NCBI GenBank assembly: GCA_023664535.1
Contig: JAMPFJ010000006.1
Location: forward strand, 1-64,000
Origin: Bacteroidales bacterium
Lineage (GTDB): Bacteria > Bacillota > Clostridia > Lachnospirales > Lachnospiraceae
Length of the DNA: 64,000 nt
Direction of reading: 5' to 3'
The stretch's first letter is position 1. The number at the start of each line of letters is the position of its first letter. The notes beneath the pieces were generated by a model, which did no database searches, was not told the origin of the DNA, and saw only the letters and a list, made by a program, of their open reading frames with translations. Positions 35,931 to 46,869 of the stretch are shown here, piece after piece. The position numbers were made by a program, and so were the translations under genes.

Positions 35931-38576
35931 ATGGCAAAGGAATTGGAAAAAAATTATAACCCATCGGAGATTGAGGACAGGATTTATCAAAACTGGTTAG
36001 ACAAAAAATATTTTCATGCGGAGGTTGACCGTAGCAGAAAGCCGTTTACGATTGTAATGCCCCCGCCGAACATCACCGGCCAGCTTCATATGGGACATGC
36101 GCTGGACAATACAATGCAGGATATTTTAATCCGTTATAAAAGAATGCAGGGGTACAATGCGCTGTGGCAGCCGGGAACCGACCATGCGGCGATTGCCACA
36201 GAGGTAAAGATTATTGAAGCCCTGAAGGAAAAGGGGATTGATAAGGACGACCTCGGGCGAGACGGTTTTTTGGAAAAAGCATGGGAGTGGAAGGACGAGT
36301 ACGGCGGACGGATTATCAACCAGCTAAAGAAAATGGGCTCCTCTGCGGATTGGGACAGGGAGCGGTTCACGATGGATGACGGCAATAACGACGCCGTCAA
36401 TGAAGTATTTTGCAAGCTCTATGAAAAGGGCTGGATTTACAAGGGCTCCCGTATCGTAAACTGGTGCCCGGTGTGTCAGACCACCATTTCGGACGCCGAG
36501 GTGGAGCATGTGGACCAGGACGGGCATTTCTGGCATATCAATTATCCGATTATCGGAGAAGAGGGAAGATTTGTGGAAATTGCGACTACCCGTCCGGAGA
36601 CGCTGTTAGGCGATACGGCGGTTGCCGTAAATCCGGAGGATGAGCGTTATCAGGATATCATCGGAAAAATGTTAAAGCTTCCGCTTACCGGCCGGGAGAT
36701 TCCGGTAATTGCCGACCCTTACGTTGATAAGGAGTTCGGGACAGGCTGCGTAAAGATTACCCCGGCGCATGACCCCAACGATTTTGAGGTGGGTAAACGC
36801 CATAATCTGGAAGAAATCAATATTATGAATGATGACGCTACCATCAATTCCCTTGGCGGAAAGTATGCGGGAATGGACCGTTACGAGGCGCGAAAAGCCA
36901 TGGTTGCAGATTTGGAGGCAGAGGGCTTACTGGTCAAGGTCATTCCCCACAGCCATAATGTAGGAACCCACGACCGCTGTAAAACGACGGTGGAGCCGCT
37001 AATTAAACCGCAGTGGTTTGTGAAAATGGAGGAAATGGCAAAGCCGGCATTAGAGGCGGTAAAGAAGGGCGAGTTAAAGCTGATTCCGGAGCGGATGAAC
37101 AAAAATTATTATAACTGGCTGGAAAATATCCGTGACTGGTGCGTATCCCGCCAGCTCTGGTGGGGTCACCGGATTCCGGCGTATTACTGCCAGGACTGTG
37201 GGGAGATTACTGTATCCAAGGAGAAGGTGTGTACCTGTCCGAAATGTGCGTCCTCCAATATGAAGCAGGATTCGGACACGCTGGACACCTGGTTTTCTTC
37301 CGCATTATGGCCGTTTTCTACCCTGGGCTGGCCAAAAAAGACGGAGGAAATGGACTATTTCTTCCCTACGGACGTATTGGTAACGGGATACGATATCATT
37401 TTCTTCTGGGTAATCCGGATGGTCTTTTCTTCACTGGAGCAGACCGGCGGGCTTCCGTTCCACACGGTATTATTCCACGGTCTGGTGAGGGACGACCAGG
37501 GAAGAAAAATGTCCAAGTCGTTAGGAAACGGAATTGACCCGCTGGAGGTCATTGATAAATATGGCGCAGACGCCCTGCGCTTTACGCTGATTACCGGAAA
37601 TGCGCCGGGAAATGATATGCGTTTTTACTGGGAAAGAGTGGAGGCAAGCCGGAATTTTGCCAATAAGGTATGGAACGCTTCCCGTTTCATTATGATGAAT
37701 ATTGAAAAAGCGGATGTGGCGGACATTGATTTAAGCAGGCTGACACTGGCGGACCGCTGGATTTTGTCCAAGGTAAATACCCTGGCAAAGGATATGACGG
37801 AAAATCTGGATAAATTTGAGCTGGGTATTGCGGCGTCCAAGGTATATGATTTTATCTGGGAGGAATTTTGCGACTGGTATATTGAAATGGTAAAGCCGAG
37901 ACTGTACAGTGATGCGGACGAGACAAAGGGCGCCGCCTTATGGACGCTGAAAACTGTGCTTATCAATGCCCTGAAGCTGCTGCATCCCTATATGCCCTTT
38001 GTGACGGAGGAGATTTTCACCAATCTTCAGGATGCGGAGGAATCCATCATGATTTCCGACTGGCCGGTGTTTAAGGAGGAATGGAATTTTGCCGGAGACG
38101 AAAAGTCCGTGGATACGATTAAAGATGCGGTTCGCGGAATCCGTAACCTCCGTGCGGAAATGAACGTGCCGAACAGCAAAAAAGCAACGGTTTACGTGGT
38201 TTCGGAAAAGGAAGAGGTTCGGAATATTTTCGAGGCGGCAAAGGTTTTCTTTGCCACGCTCGGTTTTGCATCAGAGGTCATGGTACAGGCAGACAAGAGC
38301 GGAATAGCAGAGGATGCGGTATCTGCGGTAATTCATGATGCGGTAATCTATATGCCTTTTGCGGATCTTGTGGATGTGGAGAAGGAGGTTGAACGGCTTA
38401 AGAAAGAGCAGAAGCGTCTGGAGGGTGAAATAAAGCGCTGTAACGGAATGTTAAATAACCCGAATTTTGTCAATAAAGCGCCGGCGGCTAAGATTAACGA
38501 GGAAAAGGAAAAGCTGGAAAAATACAGGGGAATGCTGGAAACCGTGGAAGAGCGGCTTGCGCAGCTTAATTCCTAG
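35931..38576 (+). CDS. valS: Valyl-tRNA synthetase
   Basis: Class I synthetase of 881 aa that charges tRNA-Val. HIGH-type motif [16 protein letters not shown], an editing (CP1) domain with [17 protein letters not shown], Zn-type cysteines CQDCGEI...[13 protein letters not shown] loop [14 protein letters not shown], anticodon-binding domain, and a C-terminal coiled coil ([26 protein letters not shown]). The start at ATG 35931 has AGGAG 8 bases upstream; an in-frame ATG at 35898 lacks a site. It is controlled by the T-box in its leader. Confidence 0.97.
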   Translation: MAKELEKNYNPSEIEDRIYQNWLDKKYFHAEVDRSRKPFTIVMPPPNITGQLHMGHALDNTMQDILIRYKRMQGYNALWQPGTDHAAIATEVKIIEALKEKGIDKDDLGRDGFLEKAWEWKDEYGGRIINQLKKMGSSADWDRERFTMDDGNNDAVNEVFCKLYEKGWIYKGSRIVNWCPVCQTTISDAEVEHVDQDGHFWHINYPIIGEEGRFVEIATTRPETLLGDTAVAVNPEDERYQDIIGKMLKLPLTGREIPVIADPYVDKEFGTGCVKITPAHDPNDFEVGKRHNLEEINIMNDDATINSLGGKYAGMDRYEARKAMVADLEAEGLLVKVIPHSHNVGTHDRCKTTVEPLIKPQWFVKMEEMAKPALEAVKKGELKLIPERMNKNYYNWLENIRDWCVSRQLWWGHRIPAYYCQDCGEITVSKEKVCTCPKCASSNMKQDSDTLDTWFSSALWPFSTLGWPKKTEEMDYFFPTDVLVTGYDIIFFWVIRMVFSSLEQTGGLPFHTVLFHGLVRDDQGRKMSKSLGNGIDPLEVIDKYGADALRFTLITGNAPGNDMRFYWERVEASRNFANKVWNASRFIMMNIEKADVADIDLSRLTLADRWILSKVNTLAKDMTENLDKFELGIAASKVYDFIWEEFCDWYIEMVKPRLYSDADETKGAALWTLKTVLINALKLLHPYMPFVTEEIFTNLQDAEESIMISDWPVFKEEWNFAGDEKSVDTIKDAVRGIRNLRAEMNVPNSKKATVYVVSEKEEVRNIFEAAKVFFATLGFASEVMVQADKSGIAEDAVSAVIHDAVIYMPFADLVDVEKEVERLKKEQKRLEGEIKRCNGMLNNPNFVNKAPAAKINEEKEKLEKYRGMLETVEERLAQLNS

Positions 38577-38589
38577 AGGAGTGGGGAAA

Positions 38590-39510
38590 ATGGAGTTAAA
38601 AACAGAAGAAAATACGAACAAATCGACGGGACTGCGCCTTGCAGGTACGGACGGCGAGGAAATCGCCAAAAAGGAAAAAGCTCCGGAAACGGAGGTATGG
38701 GATTTCAGCCAGGGTGCGGACACCGTGCGGATAACCTCTGCGGAGAGTGCGTTGAAGCGCACGGCAAAAGAAAATAAACATGTGGATTCCGGGAATATTA
38801 TCGTAAAGATTATGGGGATAGTGATTTATGCGGTGGCAATCGCACATTCGGGACTCCTTTGCTGGATAGCTTATCAGGGCGTGGGGAAAATGACGACCAA
38901 TCTGTATAAGTTTCAGGGGACATTTACCTTTCTCAGCCTGATTATTCTGGTTGACGCCATTATGGTCAATATTTTGTTTGAAAGGAAGATATCCCTGTTT
39001 GTTGTCGCCCTGCTGCTGCCCTTTCTCTATCCGGGAATGCGAACCTCCCATGTAAAGGGCTCCGGAGGCTTCGGAAGTATTTTTTCGCTTATCTATTTCC
39101 TCAGCCTGTGCGGATTTTTTGCCTTTTTTGGAAACTCCTATCTGCATTACGGCGCAGTGATTCTGCTTGAGGACGAGGGGAAACGGACAATAGCGATAGA
39201 TGCGCTGGATGAAATGACAGAGAGCGGGAAAACCTTAGGGGATATTCTTGCTAAGACGGTTAGGATAGAGCAGGTGGGAGTGGAGCAGGACGCCGCCGGA
39301 AACGTAATGGTCGGCTTCGCCGGCTCGGGCATGATTAGCTTAGACCAGGATACTTATATCAAGGGAATGACGAAGTCCGTTCCTACTGAACTGGTTTTTG
39401 TAAAATCGTCGGGCAGCGGGACATATGAATTAAGGAGGGCGGCATTAAACGGTAAAGAGCTGACCGAAAGGGGTATCACAAATTACTGGAAGCTGATAGC
39501 AGAGCCTTGA
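38590..39510 (+). CDS. Four-helix membrane protein of unknown function
   Basis: A 306-aa protein starting MELKTEENTNKSTG, 13 bp after valS with GAGGAGTGGGG as ribosome site, so probably expressed with valS. A polar N-tail (1-65) is followed by four helices (about 70-96, 110-130, 133-148 and 162-182), then a soluble C-terminal domain (about 185-306; ILLEDEGKRTIAIDALDEMTESGKTLGDILAK, ...VMVGFAGSGMISLDQDTYIKG). I recognise no family. Confidence 0.75.
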   Translation: MELKTEENTNKSTGLRLAGTDGEEIAKKEKAPETEVWDFSQGADTVRITSAESALKRTAKENKHVDSGNIIVKIMGIVIYAVAIAHSGLLCWIAYQGVGKMTTNLYKFQGTFTFLSLIILVDAIMVNILFERKISLFVVALLLPFLYPGMRTSHVKGSGGFGSIFSLIYFLSLCGFFAFFGNSYLHYGAVILLEDEGKRTIAIDALDEMTESGKTLGDILAKTVRIEQVGVEQDAAGNVMVGFAGSGMISLDQDTYIKGMTKSVPTELVFVKSSGSGTYELRRAALNGKELTERGITNYWKLIAEP

Positions 39511-39535
39511 CAGTCTCCCTTACATTGTTTATAAT
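39507..39535 (+). promoter_or_regulatory. Consensus promoter of the sodium symporter gene
   Basis: A perfect TTGACA (39507-39512), 17 bp and perfect TATAAT (39530-39535). The -35 overlaps the stop of the upstream gene. Confidence 0.85.
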
Positions 39536-39539
39536 CCAC

Positions 39540-39561
39540 TTTAAAGCGTTAAAGCTTTAAA
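39540..39561. promoter_or_regulatory. Inverted repeat at the symporter transcription start
   Basis: TTTAAAGC and GCTTTAAA separated by GTTAAA, located where transcription from 39507-39535 should begin. The position suits a repressor operator (inference). Confidence 0.5.
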
Positions 39562-39590
39562 TAGAAAAAGAGATAGGGAGAAAAAAGAAA

Positions 39591-41126
39591 ATGGCAATCA
39601 AGATTTTATTATTGGTCGTGTTTTTTGCGGTAATGATTGGTATCGGTATTTATTCCAGAAAACAGGCTACCAATGTCAATGATTTCGTACTGGGAGGAAG
39701 AAGCGTAGGACCATGGCTTACGGCGTTTGCATTTGGTACTTCGTACTTTTCTTCCGTTGTATTTGTAGGATATGCGGGGCAGTTCGGCTGGAAATACGGT
39801 CTGGCGTCCACCTGGATTGGTCTGGGGAATGCATTTATCGGAAGCCTGCTGGCATGGCTGGTGCTGGGAAGAAGAACCCGTGTCATGACGCAGAAGCTGG
39901 ATGCAAAGACCATGCCGGAATTTTTCGGAAAACGTTACGATTCCAAAGCGCTCCGGATTGCCGGCTCTGCCATTGCATTTGTTTTTCTTGTGCCGTATAC
40001 GGCATCCATTTATAACGGACTTTCCAGGCTGTTTGGTATGGCGTTTGATATTGACTACAAGGTATGTATTATCGTTATGGCGCTGCTGACTGGTGTTTAC
40101 GTTATTGTAGGCGGATATATGGCGACGGCATTAAATGATTTTGTTCAGGGAATTATCATGCTGATTGGTATATGTGCGGTTATTGCCGCCGTATTAAACG
40201 GTCAGGGCGGTTTTTTAAATGCAGTGAAGGAGCTTTCTCTTATTTCCGCAAAGGACGCTGCGGTTCCGGCGCTTTCCGACGGACAGGGATTGCTGGTAAG
40301 CTTTTTCGGACCGGACCCTGTTAATCTGCTGGGGGTTGTCATTCTGACCTCCCTTGGTACGTGGGGACTTCCGCAGATGGTACATAAGTTTTATGCGATT
40401 AAGGACGAGAAGGCGGTTAAGACCGGTACGGTGGTTTCTACTTTTTTTGCCATCATCATTTCCGGCGGCTGTTATTTCTTAGGCGGCTTCGGACGGTTGT
40501 TTGACTGTCCGGCGATTTATAAGGAGGACGGAAGTATTGCTTTTGACTCCATTGTTCCCCAGATGCTGTCCACTCTGCCGGATATTTTAATCGGTATCGT
40601 GATTGTGCTGGTGCTTTCCGCATCCATGTCCACGCTGTCTTCACTGGTGTTAACCTCCAGTTCAACGCTGACGCTGGATTTCTTAAAAGAATCGGTGGCG
40701 AAAAACATGAGTGAAAAGACGCAGCTTATTGTTATGCGTGTGCTGGTTGCCGGATTTATTATCCTGTCCGTAGTATTGGCGTTAAATCCGCCCACCTTTA
40801 TTGCACAGCTTATGGGTATCTCCTGGGGTGCGCTGGCAGGGGCGTTTCTGGCACCGTTCATGTACGGGCTGTATTCAAAGCGGATTACCCGGGCGGCTGT
40901 CTGGGCAAGTTATATTGTAGGTGTGGGAATTACCGTTTCCAACATGTTTATCGGGTTTATTGCATCGCCAATCAATGCGGGAGCGATTACGATGATTGCA
41001 GGCTTGATTGTCGTACCGGTGGTGAGCCTGATTACACCGAAAATGAATAAGGAGTTTGTGGAGGAGATTTTCACCTGTTACAACGAGACCGTAACGGTAC
41101 ATAAGAAAAATTCATTGGAGGAGTAA
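39591..41126 (+). CDS. Sodium:solute symporter (SSS family)
   Basis: A 511-aa protein with about 13 helices. It opens KILLLVVFFAVMIGIGIYSRK and has VNDFVLGGRSVGPWLTAFAFGTSYFSSVVFVGYAG, the TM1-2 pattern of PutP-like symporters, plus NGLSRLFG and SASMSTLSSLVLTSSSTLTLDF around the TM8 Na+ site (Ser/Ser-Thr residues). The substrate is not predictable; amino acids such as proline, or carboxylates, are typical. It has its own consensus promoter. A sodium gradient would link it to the predicted Na+-type ATP synthase. Confidence 0.93.
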   Translation: MAIKILLLVVFFAVMIGIGIYSRKQATNVNDFVLGGRSVGPWLTAFAFGTSYFSSVVFVGYAGQFGWKYGLASTWIGLGNAFIGSLLAWLVLGRRTRVMTQKLDAKTMPEFFGKRYDSKALRIAGSAIAFVFLVPYTASIYNGLSRLFGMAFDIDYKVCIIVMALLTGVYVIVGGYMATALNDFVQGIIMLIGICAVIAAVLNGQGGFLNAVKELSLISAKDAAVPALSDGQGLLVSFFGPDPVNLLGVVILTSLGTWGLPQMVHKFYAIKDEKAVKTGTVVSTFFAIIISGGCYFLGGFGRLFDCPAIYKEDGSIAFDSIVPQMLSTLPDILIGIVIVLVLSASMSTLSSLVLTSSSTLTLDFLKESVAKNMSEKTQLIVMRVLVAGFIILSVVLALNPPTFIAQLMGISWGALAGAFLAPFMYGLYSKRITRAAVWASYIVGVGITVSNMFIGFIASPINAGAITMIAGLIVVPVVSLITPKMNKEFVEEIFTCYNETVTVHKKNSLEE

Positions 41127-41160
41127 TATTTTCTTTCAAATAAAAAGTATGCGGTTTAAG

Positions 41161-41223
41161 AGACTGTTAATAATGAAGAGGAATATTTTGGCATGTTCCC
41201 TTTTCTTGTTGACAGTCTTTTCT
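41161..41223 (+). terminator. Terminator-like hairpin after the symporter gene
   Basis: AGACTGT (41161-41167) pairs with ACAGTCT (41212-41218) around a long loop, followed by TTTTCTTTTT. Confidence 0.5.
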
Positions 41224-41292
41224 TTTTCCAGAAAAAAACAGGAAAAACATCCAAAAAGTGTGAAAAAACATATGTTAAAAATAAAATGTTTA

Positions 41293-41301
41293 TGCTATAA
41301 T
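41293..41301 (+). promoter_or_regulatory. Extended -10 promoter of the LRR surface protein gene
   Basis: TGCTATAAT (41293-41301) is an extended -10; the -35 (TGTTAA, 41273-41278) is poor. The leader is about 70 nt. Confidence 0.5.
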
Positions 41302-41380
41302 GAAAAGGCTAACAATTTGCAGACAACAAATAAGTATAAGGGCAACGTTACACAATAATGAATAAGGAGGGCGCACAGGA

Positions 41381-44300
41381 ATGAGAAAAAAGAGACTAAG
41401 GTTACTAAGCTTTGCCTTAGCGGCTACGCTTGTGGTATCATCTGCGAATACAGGCGGTGTTGTATTTGCAACGGGTATAGATGAGTCCGAAGCGGTGCAG
41501 CAGGAAACAATCTCTTCGGAAGAAACAACGCAGAATGCGGAAGAGATTAGCGAAGAAGTTACGGAAGCAGCCGTGCAGACGACGGAACAGGTTACGGAAA
41601 CAGAAGTGACAACGGAAGAAATCACAACAGAGGCTGCAACGGAGAAGGAAACTACGGAAGAAGCCGGGGAATCGGATACGACAGCGGAAAGCACAGAGGA
41701 AGGTTTGCTTGAAGAGGAGATGGAGACAAAGGCAGCCTCCAACGGTGTGATTGCGGATGCGGTATTGCTGCAGATGGTGGTAGACGCATATAATGCTGAT
41801 AAGGATACGAGTAAAACATCGGCTAATTTTACCCTTGCTGATTTAAGAGGGTATGACGGGGAACTGGATTTTTCCTCAAACAGCAAGGCGTCGCAGGTTA
41901 AGAGCGTGGCGGGTCTTGGTAACGCCAAGAGCGCAACGTTGATTGATATGAGCAGCTTTACCGGTGTTACGGAGATTGCGGCACAGGAGTTCCAGGGCTG
42001 TGGAATGACAAAAGTAAGCTTGCCGGCGAATTTGCAGAAAATAGGCGAGAAGGCATTTGAGAGCTGTACGGCATTGACGGAGATTGATGCGGGAACAAAG
42101 AAGAATACATTGCCGGCTTCCCTGACCGAGGTAGGGCAGCAGGCGTTCAGTAACTGTAGAGCTCTGAAAGAGATTACACTGCCGTCTTTTACTGCCGGAG
42201 GAACGATTTTACAGAGCTCCGCATCATTGTTTGCAGGCTGCTCCAGTCTGGAAAAGATTGTAATCGGCAAGGGAATCCAGACGATTCCGGTCAGCGCTTT
42301 CAGCGGTGCGGGAATTAGCGGTGAAGGAGTCTCGCTTACCTTTGAAAGCGGTACACAGCTGGATAAGATTCTGGGTTCTGCTTTTTCCGGTATGAAATTT
42401 ACGACAGACGGAACATTGAATCTTACAAATTGTACGAAGCTGGCAAGTATAGCGGATAATGCTTTTGAAGGAGCCGAGGGGCTGGAGACGGTGATTCTGC
42501 CGTCTACACTGACCAAGCTTGAGCTTGGAAGCAATACCTTTGCAAAGACGGCTGTTACCAGCATGTATGCGTCAGGTAAGACAAATACAGGAATATATTT
42601 ACCGGATTATGTAATTGGAATAGGGGCAGGATGTTTCTATGGAAATACCGCAATGACCGCTATTTCGCTGTCTCCGAATCTGACGGCTATTCCGGATTAT
42701 ACCTTTGATGGGTGTACGGCTTTGGCGTCGGTTACACAGAGACAGTCTTCCGGGAAATCTGCGGTTAAAGAGGTTGGCGACTGTGCTTTCCGTGGAACGG
42801 CGATTACCAATACGGATTTCTTGATGAAGATGAACCAGCTGGAGGTAATCGGTTATCAGGAATTAGCGGTTACAGGAATAGGAAAGAACAACAAAGATAA
42901 GGTGGCTTCTCCCGGTCTGGGCGGTGAAAATACGAGAGTAGATGATGCCAAGACCCATGCAAAGACCTATATCGAAAATAACCGGAATAAACCATGCGGA
43001 AGTGAGGTCTTTACCGATTGTAAAGAGCTGGCAAGCGTCAGCATTCCGGCATCAGTAAAGAAGATAGGAAGCCGTGCATTTTATTTTGCCAATCAGCAGA
43101 ATCAGGACGGAAAAGAGTTAACGACGGATATCACCACGGATTCTGTGCTGGAAACGTTTACATGGGCATCGTCTACCAGTAAGAGTACGGCGGTGGAGAG
43201 AAGGATTTATTCGGAAGCGTTTTACGGGTGTCTGCGACTGGAGACTGTAGTATTACCGCAGAATGCCAATTCCGGTGAGGAATTCTACATAGATAACTAC
43301 GCTTTTTATAATGCCAAATCCTTGACAACAATCGGTGTTACGGGAAGCGACAATGTATTTCCGGTTACGTTGAAGGCGATTGGGGAAGGGGCGTTTGAGT
43401 TTTGTGCATCAATACCGAAGGTTACCATTCCTTCTTCGGAGGATGGAAGCTGTCCGGAATTAGGACAAAAGGTATTCCAGCATTGTGTTTCTCTCGCATC
43501 GGCAGCACTTCCGCAAAAGATTACAAAAATACCGGAGAAATTCTTTTATAATTGCCCCATTAAACAATTCAGTGCGGGTACTGCCATAGAAGAATTTGGG
43601 AATTTATCTTTCATGGGACATCAATTTGAAATCTTGGATTTATCCGGATATACAGGATTAAAGGAAATTGGAGCCGGAGCATTTGCAAATGCCGATACGA
43701 TTGTAGAAAATAATATACCTGATAAGATGGATAAGCTGATGGGTGGTAAGACTTTGCAGACCTGTAACGGTGGATTATCTGTAATGACAACGGTCATATT
43801 ACCGTCTAAAATGAAAAACGATGGTACGCTTTATATCAATTCTGCGGCGTTTTGTGCACATGCGTTTTTTACTACGATGAAAACATCGAATGCGGGGCAG
43901 AACGGTGCAGTATATATTCCGGATTATGTTAAAGAGACCGGTACCGCTGTGTTTTCGGTAACGCCAGTGTCCAAGGTGGTATACCAGGCGGATACGACGG
44001 GAAAGAATCAGTGGAAGGAGATTCCGGAGCAGATGTTTGAGGGATGCTTCAATATCACAGAGGCAAAAAATGTACTGCCTACCGGCAGCTATGTGCAGGG
44101 GATTGGTAAGCGGGCATTTGCGGAGTCTTCGGTAACGTCTGCGGATTTATCGCATTATACGTCACTAAAGACAATCGGTACCGGAAGCCTGCCTTCTTCG
44201 ATAAGTAAAGAGCCGGGAGCGTTCGAAGCTTGTGAATCATTGACAACGGTTAAGCTGCCGACGAATACGTTGATTAGTCTGGAAGATAAAAGTTTTTATG

Positions 44301-46846
44301 GTGCGACAGCATTAACAAGCATTGACCTTGGCGGAACATGGCTTATTGCAACTAACGGGATGGCAAATTGTACTTCCCTGGAGAAGATTACGTTCCCTGA
44401 TACAATGCAAAAAATAAATAAAGAATCCTTTATGGGCTGTACCGCACTACAGACTGTAGAGTTTGGAAAACTGGAAAAGATTGGAGAAAAAGCATTTTAT
44501 GAGTGTAGTAAGTTATCGCTGACCAAAAGCGGTTTGCCAGATTCGTTGACAGAAATTGGAAATCAAGCTTTTACGATAAGTAAAAATAACGGAAGTATCG
44601 GAGAAGTATCCTTTGGTCCGAATCTGGAAACAATAGGGACAAATGCATTCCAGAGAAGCGGAGTGACAAAGGTAGATTTTTCCCGGGCAAAGAAGTTGAA
44701 ATCGATAGGAAACGTTGCGTTTTCCGGTAATAATACCTTAAAAGAATTTACCATTTCAGGAACAAAGGTAACAGAAATCGGTACTGATTTGTTAAGGGAA
44801 TGTCTGGCTTTGGAGACGGTGACATTGGGGGATGAGATAGTATATGTGAATAAGAATGCCTTGGCATGCTGTCCGAAGTTCCGCTCCTTTACCTTTGCCT
44901 CCACGACGACGATAAGTAACGAGGTATTCTTCGCAAAAGGAACAGCTCCGGAGGATACGACGGCGCAGCAGTCAAGCACTCCCGGAAAGATAGCAATTAC
45001 GGTGAATACCCCGAAAGAGACGCTTGTACCGATAGGAAGAAATTTCTATTTCCCATATTATGTTAATCAGAAGGGGAAATCCAATTTTGATTACATATTA
45101 GTAGGGAATACGAGCTCACCGGCTACTATTGACCAGCATGTAAAGGTAACGGCAAATCTGGTGGACGGCTACTATAAGCAGAGACAGTCTAATGAAGAGG
45201 GGAACAGATATAAGGTTACGGACACGGCATATTATGAGAAGGTAGAGCCGGCACCAAGTATGGTAGTTGCAGCATCTAAGCAGGAGATTGATACTATTCA
45301 ATTAGCAGGGTTAAAGCCGACGGACGGGACAATCGATTTTAGTGTAGTGTGCAGTATTACGTTCTCCTGTGATGAAAAGACGGTAAGTATTACGGCGGAT
45401 AAATTTGCGGCAAATTATAAGCTTAAGGTAGAGAATGTACCGTTGATGGCAGAGCTTTATGAAGACAAGGATAAGACGACTGTCATTCCGCAAGGACAGA
45501 CAAAGGCGGTACAGGCTGTCGACAATAAAAAAGGCGCATTCCAATGCTATTATGATATAAAGGATGAAGAGTTAGGCAGTTCGCCGGATACGTATGACCT
45601 TGTGGTGGAAACCAGTAATCCGGATGTCATCTATGCGGGTTCAGGCTCTTCTGTCAAGAAGCCGGAGGCGGATGAGAACGGCAGATATACTTATACTGTC
45701 AGCGCCACGAAAACAGATAGTAAGGGGACTATTTCAGGAGATACGAATAAACAGACATTTTATCTGATTCCCGCTGGTATCGGTACGGCAGTGGTTACGG
45801 TTTATCCAAAGGGATATCCGCAGTATCCGCAGAAGTATACGTATACGGTAAATTCGGATATTAAGAGCATAAAGCTGGAGGTGCCGAAGGAATATAACAA
45901 TAAGATAAGCCCGGGAGCTTCTTTCTCCGTATTCTCGGAATATGAGAATTACTTTGGCAATACCGTATCCGTAAAGGATATGAGCAAATTTAAGCTGTAT
46001 TCCAACAAAACGATAACCTTTACCTCGGATGCTCCGGAATATGTAAGGGTAGACCAGTTGGGAAATGTTAAGGTTCTGAAAGCAGACGCAACGGCAAAGA
46101 CGGTAAAGATAACGGCAACGGCGCCGGGTTCTGTGGGTGGAAAAGAAGTAAAACAGACGGTTAACTTGAAAGTGAAATACCAGGATACAAAGGTAAATGA
46201 AAATGTAATAGACCAGCAAACCGGAGCCACCGTGGCAGCAACAAAGGTAAGCTCCAAGGATTTGGAGGGCGAAGCAGCCTTTGTGAAGCCGAAGACGACT
46301 TCTGCTACGGTTACCATACCGGATACGGTGACGATAAACGGAGTGAAGTATAAGGTTACATCGGTTTCTGCCAACGCCTTTAAGAATAATACAAAGATAA
46401 AAACCGTTAAGGTTGGTAAGTATGTAAAAGAGCTTGGCGATAATGCATTTTATGGATGTAAGTCGTTAACAAAGATAACTTTGCCGAAATCACTTCAGCG
46501 GATAGGAAAGAAGACATTTTATAACTGCAAGAAGCTGAAGACGGTGAGCTTTGCGAAGAATACAGCCCTTACCGAGATAGGGGACTGCGCATTCTACAAC
46601 TGTGTTGTACTGGCGAAAATAACCGTTCCCGCTAAGGTAACGAAGATTGGGACAAAGGCATTCTGTAATTGTAAGAAGCTGAAAACCATTACCATAAAGT
46701 CAACCGTATTAAATACAGTCGGCAAAAATGCGTTTAAGGGAATCCATAAGAAAGCGGTAATTAAAGTACCGAAGAAAATGCTTTCTACCTATAAGACCTT
46801 ATTAAAGGGCAAGGGACAGAAAAAAACGGTGAAGATTAAAAAATAA
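41381..46846 (+). CDS. Large secreted BspA-type leucine-rich repeat protein (1821 aa)
   Basis: A signal peptide (about 1-30, LLSFALAATLVVSSANTGGVVFA) is followed by a disordered Thr/Glu-rich tail (about 31-120, repeated TTEEITTEAATEKE-type). Then come very many LRR_5 (BspA/TpLRR) units of the form FxGCxxLxxVxLPxxLxxIGxxAF (about 175-1190), a beta-rich middle region (about 1200-1610) with an Ig-like repeat feel (DLVVETSNPDVIYAG, ...YVRVDQLGNVKVLKADA), and a final block of LRR_5 units (about 1640-1790). No LPXTG or other sorting motif is visible, only a basic C-terminus (KKTVKIKK). BspA-type repeats are associated with host or bacterial adhesion. Confidence 0.92.
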   Translation: MRKKRLRLLSFALAATLVVSSANTGGVVFATGIDESEAVQQETISSEETTQNAEEISEEVTEAAVQTTEQVTETEVTTEEITTEAATEKETTEEAGESDTTAESTEEGLLEEEMETKAASNGVIADAVLLQMVVDAYNADKDTSKTSANFTLADLRGYDGELDFSSNSKASQVKSVAGLGNAKSATLIDMSSFTGVTEIAAQEFQGCGMTKVSLPANLQKIGEKAFESCTALTEIDAGTKKNTLPASLTEVGQQAFSNCRALKEITLPSFTAGGTILQSSASLFAGCSSLEKIVIGKGIQTIPVSAFSGAGISGEGVSLTFESGTQLDKILGSAFSGMKFTTDGTLNLTNCTKLASIADNAFEGAEGLETVILPSTLTKLELGSNTFAKTAVTSMYASGKTNTGIYLPDYVIGIGAGCFYGNTAMTAISLSPNLTAIPDYTFDGCTALASVTQRQSSGKSAVKEVGDCAFRGTAITNTDFLMKMNQLEVIGYQELAVTGIGKNNKDKVASPGLGGENTRVDDAKTHAKTYIENNRNKPCGSEVFTDCKELASVSIPASVKKIGSRAFYFANQQNQDGKELTTDITTDSVLETFTWASSTSKSTAVERRIYSEAFYGCLRLETVVLPQNANSGEEFYIDNYAFYNAKSLTTIGVTGSDNVFPVTLKAIGEGAFEFCASIPKVTIPSSEDGSCPELGQKVFQHCVSLASAALPQKITKIPEKFFYNCPIKQFSAGTAIEEFGNLSFMGHQFEILDLSGYTGLKEIGAGAFANADTIVENNIPDKMDKLMGGKTLQTCNGGLSVMTTVILPSKMKNDGTLYINSAAFCAHAFFTTMKTSNAGQNGAVYIPDYVKETGTAVFSVTPVSKVVYQADTTGKNQWKEIPEQMFEGCFNITEAKNVLPTGSYVQGIGKRAFAESSVTSADLSHYTSLKTIGTGSLPSSISKEPGAFEACESLTTVKLPTNTLISLEDKSFYGATALTSIDLGGTWLIATNGMANCTSLEKITFPDTMQKINKESFMGCTALQTVEFGKLEKIGEKAFYECSKLSLTKSGLPDSLTEIGNQAFTISKNNGSIGEVSFGPNLETIGTNAFQRSGVTKVDFSRAKKLKSIGNVAFSGNNTLKEFTISGTKVTEIGTDLLRECLALETVTLGDEIVYVNKNALACCPKFRSFTFASTTTISNEVFFAKGTAPEDTTAQQSSTPGKIAITVNTPKETLVPIGRNFYFPYYVNQKGKSNFDYILVGNTSSPATIDQHVKVTANLVDGYYKQRQSNEEGNRYKVTDTAYYEKVEPAPSMVVAASKQEIDTIQLAGLKPTDGTIDFSVVCSITFSCDEKTVSITADKFAANYKLKVENVPLMAELYEDKDKTTVIPQGQTKAVQAVDNKKGAFQCYYDIKDEELGSSPDTYDLVVETSNPDVIYAGSGSSVKKPEADENGRYTYTVSATKTDSKGTISGDTNKQTFYLIPAGIGTAVVTVYPKGYPQYPQKYTYTVNSDIKSIKLEVPKEYNNKISPGASFSVFSEYENYFGNTVSVKDMSKFKLYSNKTITFTSDAPEYVRVDQLGNVKVLKADATAKTVKITATAPGSVGGKEVKQTVNLKVKYQDTKVNENVIDQQTGATVAATKVSSKDLEGEAAFVKPKTTSATVTIPDTVTINGVKYKVTSVSANAFKNNTKIKTVKVGKYVKELGDNAFYGCKSLTKITLPKSLQRIGKKTFYNCKKLKTVSFAKNTALTEIGDCAFYNCVVLAKITVPAKVTKIGTKAFCNCKKLKTITIKSTVLNTVGKNAFKGIHKKAVIKVPKKMLSTYKTLLKGKGQKKTVKIKK

Positions 46847-46869
46847 CCGGTTTTACACATAACAAAAAG

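Noticed and set aside
41149..41358. Plus-strand 69-codon frame after the symporter gene
   Set aside because: It crosses a terminator hairpin and the promoter of the LRR gene, and has no ribosome site.
41290..42564. Minus-strand 424-codon frame rich in Val, Ser and Pro
   Set aside because: Antisense shadow of the Thr/Glu-rich N-terminus and first LRR units of the surface protein; no ribosome site and no homologous pattern.
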